22,444 nucleotides of DNA from Stramenopiles sp. TOSAG23-6. Taxonomy: Eukaryota > Sar. A program made the position numbers and the translations under genes. The notes under the pieces are model-generated. The model saw nothing but the letters and a program-made list of their open reading frames with translations. It made no database searches and was not told the origin of the DNA. How positions within the stretch are numbered: the first letter of the stretch is position 1; each line of letters starts with the position of its first letter. Below are positions 9,276-16,391 of the stretch, piece by piece. The stretch covers positions 1 to 22,444 of the forward strand of contig LT636014.1 in assembly GCA_900128565.1 (NCBI GenBank). Reading direction: 5' to 3'.

Positions 9276-9746
9276 TTGCAGATGAAATCTATCCTATTGT
9301 TGTATAAAACCGGAAAGACAATTTGAAATTCAAAAGGAGTTTGTTTTCGAGAGAGGGAGATGCTCTCGAGATAGATGCTCCTAAAAAAAACGAAGATTGC
9401 GGAAACCCTAACCCTAATCGTAACGGATTTTTTATGATATTTCTTCTTTGTGTCAAAGGACGTTTAACTTTTATAAAACAATTCTGTCTATCTGTTGTCG
9501 GTATATCCTTGGCATGCCACAGACTGGTACATTGCGTGGTTGAATCAGTTGTAGAAATAAACAAAAGGCTCATAAATAGAATGATACGCTTATGGGGGAA
9601 ACCGTGGCAGTTTCTCGCTAGAATTCCATTATCTACACAAGGTGTTTGATCTCCTTGTAGCATATTTCAAAGACTACTACGGAGGTGAACACTTTATATA
9701 GTAAGTATTGGAAATACTACAAAGGAACGAGATTTGCTGTAAAAAC
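9276..9746. promoter_or_regulatory. Divergent promoter region with telo-box-like motif
   Basis: 470 bp between the leftward Rab gene and the rightward Rieske gene. AAACCCTAACCCTAA at 9403-9417 is two telomere-type units and matches the plant telo-box core AAACCCTAA, a known promoter element. TTATATAG at 9693-9700 lies about 47 bp before the Rieske ATG. A 71-codon ATG frame on the plus strand (9434-9649) and a 124-codon frame on the minus strand (9289-9663) overlap each other here; neither resembles a known protein. Confidence 0.45.
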
Positions 9747-10617
9747 ATGCTTCTGATGTTGTATACAATACTAGTCGTGGTAGTTTGTATTTTGTTTTTA
9801 CTTTTACCTTCTTGGAGTATTTTACAATTTGTTCTTTTCCTAAGTTTTGTTTTGGGTGTTTTGTATGTTACACCAACGACATCCTTGTTTACGCAGCTGC
9901 GTTCCTCTCAAAACCGTGCCATATGTAAAAAGAATAGTGTAGAGCTCAATTTGAATAATAGCAATATTATCTCTTTTAACGGAAAACAATGGGTCAAAAT
10001 TGGACACACTGATATTTTTGACAAGAAAACTTCCATATTAATATCGAAACAAAATAATTTTCTGTGGTCTTCCCTTCAACTTCCACCAGTAGCTTTATTT
10101 CGGTTTGGTAGGGATTCTCCTATATATGCAATACAAGATGAATGCCCCCACGTTGCAATTGGTTCGTTGGCAGAAGGAGAAGCTGCCTCTCTCGAAGATA
10201 TTGAAGACTTTTCTGATGCGACGTGTAATGCAGCTGTTTCGTGCCCGATACATAGCTTTACTTTTGATCTTTCCACGGGTCAGTGCATTTCTAGAGATTC
10301 GTGTACTTTTTTTTTTTTTATCATTTTCAAATTCATTTTTTTTTAGTAAATAATCTTATCATTATAACATAGCTAACGATTTTCAAATTAGATGTATTTT
10401 CTTACTTATATGTGATGATGCTACTATTTATGAAACAATAATAAGTGAAGAGTTGTTTCCTTCTACTTGTGTGAAAAATAATGAAACGGGTTATATATGG
10501 CTATGCACGAAACCTAAAAAAAGACGTGATGATGAAAAGTTTCTTATTTCGAATGTTGAAGGCGACAAAGTTCAGATGCACTTGGTGAAATTAGCTCTAC
10601 AGAGAAAATATGGTTAG
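9747..10617 (+). CDS. Membrane-anchored Rieske [2Fe-2S] protein (RFESD-like)
   Basis: Exons 9747-10302 and 10394-10617 give 259 residues. I start at ATG 9747, because the longer frame begins with TTG. Residues about 4-44 are two closely spaced hydrophobic segments (MLYTILVVVVCILFLLLP, then LQFVLFLSFVLGVLYV), so the domain is membrane-tethered. The Rieske ligands are C133-P-H135 and C166-x2-H169, followed by FDLSTGQC, in the style of soluble Rieske ferredoxins (CPH...DIEDF...CPxH...FDLxTG). The 30-residue loop between the ligand pairs is longer than usual. No oxygenase catalytic domain follows, so it is probably an electron carrier. Splicing as GT-AT opens 74 more codons (CIFLLICDDATIYETII) that complete the beta structure, whereas using the AG two bases upstream stops after 15 further codons. 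The gene converges on the hydroxylase gene. Confidence 0.82.
10303..10393 (+). mobile_element. Diverged introner in Rieske gene (91 bp)
   Basis: Starts GTACTTTTTT, contains poly-T, TTTTCAAATTC and the branch-like GCTAACGATTTTC, and ends TTAGAT. The central CATACGAAATTTTG block is lost, so it is either an old copy or an unrelated intron of the same size. Both flanks carry TGTA, so the exact cut is ambiguous, but all choices give the same mRNA (TCG TGT ATT). Confidence 0.7.
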
Positions 10618-10642
10618 GAAGTACAAAGGTTGAAGGAGATCA

Positions 10643-10677
10643 ATTTTGTTAGATACGAAATTATATACGAAAAAAGA
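10643..10677 (-). mobile_element. Probable decayed introner fragment
   Basis: On the minus strand this reads as a poly-T run, CGTATATAATTTCGTATCTAAC, then AAAATT: the introner core (TTTTTTCATACGAAATTTTG, TACCTAACAAA) with several substitutions. It lies between the stop codons of two converging genes, outside any coding frame, and lacks recognisable ends. It could also lie in a 3' UTR. Confidence 0.5.
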
Positions 10678-10738
10678 ATCTTCCATTGGTGAACAAAACG
10701 AATTAAATTACATAGGACAAACAATAATCAATTAATAT

Positions 10739-10766
10739 TTANTATAATATAATANAATATAATAGT
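10739..10766. repeat. AT-rich TATAA-type microsatellite with ambiguous bases
   Basis: TATAATA-like repeats with two N positions, directly after the hydroxylase stop codon. The ambiguity probably reflects length or base polymorphism between reads. Confidence 0.7.
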
Positions 10767-10769
10767 AAA

Positions 10770-11978
10770 CTAAGCCCAAAGCTGTTTTTCATCTGGTCGA
10801 ATATTTCTTGTTTTTTCTATTATGGCATATAAGTTATCACAAGCATCAGTGTCGTTAATATTTGATGTATTTGTATTTGTTCCATCAGTGTCGTTCATTT
10901 TTGTATTTGTTTCTTGACTTTTCTGATTAGGGTGATGGTCGCTATTCTTTGATATGCTATTCTTTTGTCTCATACTGCACAAATCATCCACATTTTGTTT
11001 TTGTATTTCATCAGTACGTTTCCCCCCTCTTCTTAATAAGACATTTTCAGTCGCTTTTTTTTCCGCACGCATTTGAGAATTTCTTAATATTTCAAAAAAT
11101 TTAACTTCCTGTTGAGTCAAATCTGGATGCCATATATCAAATATCAAATTGATACGACTCTCTGATGTATCATTCCATGCTTCATGTTCAAATGAATCAT
11201 CAAAAACTATAACTTTACCTTCAATAAAGTTTCTACTTTCTGAACCTACACGAATTCTGCACTTTCCCGCATTTTTAGGAATCACTAACGGAAAGTGAAT
11301 CCGTAGTTTCTTGTTTGTAGGTCCATTATGTTTTACAATATGAGTGTGTGGTGCCATAGCCGAGAAGAAAGCATGTCCATATGATCGACCAAAACTTTTA
11401 AGTAATTCTACAGTTTGTGGGCACCTCGAACGATTTGCCTCAAAATCAACGTTATGAAGGCAGAGATAAAAAACGTTCCACTCGCCAGCATCATGCGCAG
11501 GTGCCCCAACACAAGGATCCTCTTGTATTTTGGAATCTACTTGACTTGACCAAGTGGGGGAACGATATGGTTGAAAACCACTGGTCGTATGAGCACAAGT
11601 TGCTTTTAAAGCTAATAGTTCGCTTTTGATTATTGAAAAATTGGCTTCCAGTTGAGAAATCCAGGGAAGAGCAGCAAACAATGTATCACCTTCCCAAAAA
11701 GCGTGCGATCTTAACTTTGGTATTCGCTGAGGACACCCCATTTGCCATTGACTAAATCCTTGTGTGTGCGCTTTTGCACCAAGACCGGAAACCTGCTGCA
11801 AAACATATCCAAGAGCGCGAACATTATTTTTATCCCCAGCCATTTTGCGGATACGAAATAATGCTGCCTTTTTAGCAAAAGGAGATAGATGAAATTCATC
11901 CAGAAAAACTCCTATTTTATTCATTATTTCATTTTCCCTATCGCACGAAGAGGTGGAATTATCGGATGAAGAATTCAT
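10770..11978 (-). CDS. Aspartyl/asparaginyl beta-hydroxylase domain protein
   Basis: Single exon, 402 residues from ATG 11978; the frame extends five codons upstream only to a TTG. The central part matches the ASPH family: EWNVFYLCLHN, CPQTVELL, then the core APHTHIVKHNGPTNKKLRIH, CRIRVGSESRNFIEGKVIVF, DDSFEHEAWND and IFDIWHPDLT. The iron ligands should be H217 (KHNGPTN) and H265 (FEHEAW). As in human ASPH there is no acidic third ligand, since Gly occupies that place. The arginine of RIH is expected to bind 2-oxoglutarate. These enzymes hydroxylate Asp/Asn in EGF-like or similar substrates, usually in the ER lumen, but no signal peptide or membrane anchor is visible here, so the location is open. 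The C-terminal 100 residues are Asn/Thr/Asp-rich and unlikely to be part of the fold. It diverges from the helicase gene over 239 bp. Confidence 0.92.
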   Translation of the reverse strand: MNSSSDNSTSSCDRENEIMNKIGVFLDEFHLSPFAKKAALFRIRKMAGDKNNVRALGYVLQQVSGLGAKAHTQGFSQWQMGCPQRIPKLRSHAFWEGDTLFAALPWISQLEANFSIIKSELLALKATCAHTTSGFQPYRSPTWSSQVDSKIQEDPCVGAPAHDAGEWNVFYLCLHNVDFEANRSRCPQTVELLKSFGRSYGHAFFSAMAPHTHIVKHNGPTNKKLRIHFPLVIPKNAGKCRIRVGSESRNFIEGKVIVFDDSFEHEAWNDTSESRINLIFDIWHPDLTQQEVKFFEILRNSQMRAEKKATENVLLRRGGKRTDEIQKQNVDDLCSMRQKNSISKNSDHHPNQKSQETNTKMNDTDGTNTNTSNINDTDACDNLYAIIEKTRNIRPDEKQLWA

Positions 11979-12077
11979 CTTCTTTTTCCTCAAGATGAAA
12001 TTTGGATTTTGATCTTAATTCTATCTCGAATCTCGAATTTAGATACATTTAGATATTTGAATTGAAGGCGTACTAGC

Positions 12078-12131
12078 TAGGGTTGGGGGTTAGGGTTGGG
12101 GGTTAGGGTTGGGGGTTAGGGTTGGGGGTTA
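12078..12131 (+). repeat. Interstitial telomere-like repeat, four 13-bp units
   Basis: Alternating TTAGGG and TTGGGGG blocks, four near-perfect 13-bp units on the plus strand. It lies 87 bp before the helicase ATG and 100 bp before the hydroxylase ATG, so within a shared promoter. The regular G3 and G5 runs could fold as a G-quadruplex. It may act as a telo-box-like promoter element. Confidence 0.9.
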
Positions 12132-12217
12132 TGTTGTGTACAAAACGACTTCGAGGAACTGGACTGGATCTTCGAGATCTCTTTTGCTGCTAGTCTGTCT
12201 ACCACACGACAGCAACT

Positions 12218-14271
12218 ATGGATTCTGAGCATATATTCAATGGCATTGCTCAACAAGGGGCTCGAAAAGAGGGTGGAAGAGGCCGTGGAAGAGGTCATGG
12301 AAGTGGTCGTGGAAGAGGTCGTGGAAGAGGTCGCCGTGGAAGAGGTCGCGGTCGCCGTCACCATGCACAAAATGAAGTAAAACGTCACAATAGTGGTCAC
12401 AAAAGAATTCGTGAGAGAAGTTACAGTTCATCCAGTCGTCAGGGTAGTCGTGATGCTCCGCGTACTGTAAAAGATCTGGAACAGCAGCTTTTTTCGCAAA
12501 ATGTGCCGCAAGCACGCAAAAAGAATAATAAAAAACGGAGGAAAAAAAAGAAAAATTCGTTGAATATTAATGTAAATTCTGCGAATAGTTCACAAAACAA
12601 TGGCGTTCGGCGTTCACCTAGAGTAATTGCAAAAACTTTTCAGAACGATACTGAGATGCCGGATTTCACACCAACTATAAGTTCCGGAAAGAAAAAAGAT
12701 TTTATGACTTCTTCTACTTTTGCTTCTTTGGACATTGACACGCGTCTAAAAAGAGGTCTGGCTGAAGTAATGAAATATGTCACAATGACACGTGTCCAAG
12801 AACAAACACTTCCAACTGCTCTAAGTGGAGTTGATTTACTTGCACAAGCTAAAACAGGGACGGGGAAGACTTTGGGATTTCTCATCCCTTCGATAGACAA
12901 CGTCTTACGCTGTCGACAGCGTTTGAGTGGTGTTTCCATCATTGCAATTTCACCGACCAGAGAATTAGCTAACCAAATATGTACAGAAGCATCAAAGTTA
13001 TTATATTTTCATCCTAATTTTAAGACGTGTTCAATGGTGGGTGGAACAAATAAAAAAACTGATATCAAACGTATCAAAAGTGGCATCGATCTTCTCGTAG
13101 CAACTCCTGGCAGGTTGATAGATCACTTGCAGTCAACTCCAGGATTTCGTGAGCAGTGTGCTAGTGTAAAAGTTTTGATTCTCGATGAAGCCGATCAAAT
13201 GCTAGAGATGGGTTTCAGACCTGATCTTACACGAATTATTAGTTATTTACCAAAGGATAGGCAAAGTTTATTATTTTCTGCAACAATGCCTAAAAGTTTG
13301 ATGGATGTGTGTAAAATTGCAGTTAAACATGATTATAAATATATCAATACAATACCAAAAGATCAGCAGCAGACTCACAAAAAAGTTCCACAAGCTGTTG
13401 TCGTTGCACCAGTGGATCAAATTACAAATATGGTTATGAAAGAAATCTCTATAGAGATGCAAAGGCATCCAAATAATTTTAAAGTCATGATATTTTTTGT
13501 GACTGCTCGTTTGACCGGATTTATGGCAACTTTATGTCGAAAAGCTCGTATACCTACTATAGAAATGCATTCAAGAAAAAGTCAATCATACCGCACAAAA
13601 GCAGCCAAACAATTCCGTGATGGAACAAAACTGGTATTGTTTACGTCTGATGTATCCGCGAGAGGTGTTGATTACCCTGATGTGACGCTTGTCATGCAAG
13701 TTGGTATGACTGAACGAGAGCCTTACATGTATGTTTTATTTTTTTTCAAATTCGATTTTTTTTTCATACGAAATTTTGTACCTAACGAATTTTTTTTTGA
13801 AATATTTTTCTAAAATACATTCATCGTCTTGGTCGAACTGCTCGTGCAGCAAGTGGAGTAGAAGGTCGAGGAAAGCTAGTATTAGCCCCATTTGAGTCAA
13901 AATTTTGTCTTTCATTACTTACTGAGTTACCTATACAATTTGAGACGTATGTGCCTTGCAAAGATACTCATCCAGAAGTTTTTACTCATGTGACTCGGAT
14001 GCTGAATGATATAAAAAAAGATCCGGAAATGAGAAAAGCAGCTGCACAAGCGTATCAAGCATGGATTGGATTCTATAATGGTTACTTGCGAAAATTACGT
14101 TGGAACAAACCTGAACTCGTTCGCATGGGGACGGAATTTGCAAGGTCTATCAATGCATTGGACGTACAAGGAAACCCTCCAGCTCTTCTTCGACGAACTG
14201 TTGGGAAAATGGGACTGAAAGGAATTCGTGGTCTTACGATTGTGAACTCACCAAATGATTTAGTCTACTAA
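12218..14271 (+). CDS. DEAD-box RNA helicase, Mss116/organellar-like
   Basis: Exons 12218-13728 and 13821-14271 give 653 residues. Residues 19-49 are an Arg-Gly-rich RNA-binding tail, followed by basic low complexity to about 115. Helicase motifs in order: Q-motif region TRVQEQTLP (191-199), motif I AQAKTGTGKT (209-218), PTREL (246-250), TPGRL (296-300), DEAD (323-326), SAT (354-356), motif V SDVSARGVDYPDV (477-489) and motif VI HRLGRTAR straight after the intron. ARGVDYPDVTLVMQVG and the following GRGKLVLAPFESKF are most like plant organellar DEAD-box helicases and yeast Mss116, which remodel RNA and assist intron splicing. No clear transit peptide is seen, so the compartment is uncertain. 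Removal of the introner reconstructs EPYIHRLGRTARA exactly. The promoter region contains a telomere-like repeat. Confidence 0.96.
12272..12364 (+). repeat. Arg-Gly coding repeat
   Basis: Iterated GGAAGAGGTCGT-like hexamers and dodecamers encode GRGRGRG with occasional His and Ser. This is the low-complexity N-terminal tail of the helicase. Confidence 0.85.
13729..13820 (+). mobile_element. Introner copy in helicase gene (92 bp)
   Basis: A near-consensus copy: GTATGTTTTATT, poly-T, TTTTCATACGAAATTTTG, TACCTAACGAATTT, and end CTAAAATACAT. TACAT occurs on both sides. It falls inside helicase motif VI, so its borders are fixed by a universally conserved protein motif. No AG exists between CTAAC and the next exon. 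Phase 2. Confidence 0.95.
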
Positions 14272-14497
14272 ATTTCTAAATTATTTAGAAAATGAAAAAT
14301 ATGTCGAATTTGAAAAAAACAAAAGTCAAAAAAAAGATCAAAAAAATGCTTGTGAGATACCTTACTTACTATATAGTTCAATCAAAATTAATGAAAGTTT
14401 TATATATAATATATTATTCTTATAAATACACATATATCATTTTGTTTTTCAAGTCATTCTCGATATACCCATATCATAATCGATCCAGCAATTTTGT

Positions 14498-16153
14498 TCA
14501 TCTCATTGTGTCTACCACACACAAATTCGCTTTATAATCACAACTTTTACAATCGTCCAAATCCATACCAATGCCCTGCTGATCGGGACCAGCCGTCACC
14601 CCCTCTGAAAAATCACAACCACCAAGGACGTAACAATCATCCAGATTACAGCTTTGACATTCCTCTGCGCCATCTGTAGTGCAGCCTGATAGAGTGGCGG
14701 TTTGATTTGCCTGTGTATGTGCGTTGAACCATGTGACTGTTGTATCAGACGTTGACCTTGGTGTACCGTTTGAACATGTGCATACATTTGCGGAGCAAGA
14801 AGACCCGTTCAAGTGATAATAGTTGTCGCATGAGCTGCAGATTTCCAAGCCAGAGTCACCGCAACTATCACCTGTTGCAGCTGTACCATTTGAGCAAGTG
14901 CAATCTCCTCCTGGAGTAGGTGCTGGTGTAGGTGCAGAAGTAGGAATATTTTCTGTCTCGGTCACTGTTCCACGCATTGCCGTACACCCGTACATAGATT
15001 CTGATGTAATAGGGTTGACAGTTGTGCCGTACATCTGACGACAAGTTTTACAAAGGTCCAGATCCGAACCGATGTACTGAGCGTCAGGACCATAACCTCC
15101 GGCTCCATTTGAGTAGTCACAACCACCAAGGACATAACAATTAGTGGTGTCACAGCTTTGACATTCCTCTTCGCCATGCGTAGTGCAGCCTGATAGAGTG
15201 GCAGTGGCTGTTCCGCCCGTTGGGATTATATCATACGTGATTGTCATAGTATAGACTGATCTTGGTGTACCGTTTGAACATGTGCATACATTTGCGGCGC
15301 AAGAGGATCCATCCAAGTGATAATAGTTGTCGCATGAGCTGCAGCTTTCTGCGCCATCACTTGTGCAGCTGCTACCTGATGCTGCTGTACCATTTGAACA
15401 AGTACACGCATATGCATTTGCAGCACAAGACAATGATCCGTTTAAGGTATAGCCGCTGTTACANGAGCTGCANATTTCGGTGCCATCAGTTGTGCAGGCA
15501 CTACCTGANGCAGCTGTACCATTTGAGCAAGTACATGATGCTGTAGTAGTGACAATGTCGCAGTCTAAATAGGTAGCGTCGTTCATCGTAGTAGTGTCGT
15601 CCTCACCATCAAAGCAAGTACCATCAAATGCGGTTTGCGAGACATCTGTCAGTCCACCAGCAAAGACCATATTCTCAAGCCCAGTGTTTTTGAATGCATT
15701 GTTCTTGATCTTCTTAAGATTTGGGCATCCTGAAAGGTCAAGACTTACAAGATTTGAGCAACCTTTGAAAGCCTTTGCTTTAATTTTTTTGAGGGTAGTA
15801 GAGACAATTGTCAAAGTCTTGATATTATCACAATTTTTGACTGCATTCGCCTCAATCGAAGTCACTGAACTTAAGTTAAAGGTAAGATGAGTGTCAGCGG
15901 ATGATGGACATGGATCGAGTACTAAATCCCAATCATTTTTAGTGTCATAATTATCACCATCTCCTGAAGTGAATTCGACGACACTTTGGAGATGACGGCG
16001 AGACGAAGTTTCGACGGACTGCGAATTCAACTGAAAAGTTACTGCGATAAGCCCAAAGATTGCAAGAACGATACTTGCACGGAAAATGCCACTGGATCGA
16101 GACTTCTTCTCGTTCATCATAGACATATCCATGTCAACTTTGATAATCTCCAT
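14498..16153 (-). CDS. BspA-like LRR surface protein with Cys-rich repeats
   Basis: Single exon, 551 residues. A hydrophobic segment at 25-42 after a charged start suggests a type II signal anchor or an uncleaved signal. Residues about 90-180 are BspA-type leucine-rich repeats (NAVKNCDNIKTLTI, AKAFKGCSNLVSLDLSGC, NAFKNTGLENMVF). From about 206 follow repeated Cys-rich modules of the form CTCSNGTAASGSSC...C.SCDNYYHLDGSSCAAN. The block 250-372 is repeated at 418-540, separated by a Pro/Thr linker (TSAPTPAPTP). N-x-S/T sites are frequent. Such modules occur in cell-surface proteins of many protists and are probably extracellular and disulfide-rich; function (adhesion, recognition) is inference. 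Three codons contain N, probably because reads from the repeats were merged. No C-terminal membrane segment or GPI signal is visible. Confidence 0.88.
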   Translation of the reverse strand: MEIIKVDMDMSMMNEKKSRSSGIFRASIVLAIFGLIAVTFQLNSQSVETSSRRHLQSVVEFTSGDGDNYDTKNDWDLVLDPCPSSADTHLTFNLSSVTSIEANAVKNCDNIKTLTIVSTTLKKIKAKAFKGCSNLVSLDLSGCPNLKKIKNNAFKNTGLENMVFAGGLTDVSQTAFDGTCFDGEDDTTTMNDATYLDCDIVTTTASCTCSNGTAXSGSACTTDGTEXCSXCNSGYTLNGSLSCAANAYACTCSNGTAASGSSCTSDGAESCSSCDNYYHLDGSSCAANVCTCSNGTPRSVYTMTITYDIIPTGGTATATLSGCTTHGEEECQSCDTTNCYVLGGCDYSNGAGGYGPDAQYIGSDLDLCKTCRQMYGTTVNPITSESMYGCTAMRGTVTETENIPTSAPTPAPTPGGDCTCSNGTAATGDSCGDSGLEICSSCDNYYHLNGSSCSANVCTCSNGTPRSTSDTTVTWFNAHTQANQTATLSGCTTDGAEECQSCNLDDCYVLGGCDFSEGVTAGPDQQGIGMDLDDCKSCDYKANLCVVDTMR

Positions 16154-16391
16154 TGTCTTTTTCTCAGCAAGATTTTTAAAGTTATCCGCGGGGATACAAG
16201 GAAGGATACAGTCCCTTGGATACAGAGAGCGAGTTTAAATCGTTTGGAGGGGCTTTTAATAGCATGTTTGTTCCATCAACCGTATAAGTCAAAAGTGTAG
16301 ATCAAAAGGTACCATGAACAATGTATTAAAATGATTTAAATTTTATTTTGGATGAAATCAATACACTTTATTTTCATCCTGAAAATCAAAT

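Noticed and set aside
9289-9663. Overlapping frames on both strands between the Rab and Rieske genes (124 codons minus; 108 or 71 codons plus)
   Set aside because: No recognisable protein, they overlap each other, and the longer plus-strand frame starts at TTG. Treated as promoter and leader sequence.
9708-9746. Upstream TTG start for the Rieske protein
   Set aside because: Nuclear eukaryotic genes rarely start at TTG, and ATG 9747 gives a good membrane anchor. The same argument moves the hydroxylase start to 11978.
10391-10392. AG 3' splice site in the Rieske intron (CAAATTAG)
   Set aside because: It gives only 15 further codons before a stop, whereas shifting by two bases opens 74 codons with a sensible domain ending. 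RNA data could reverse this.
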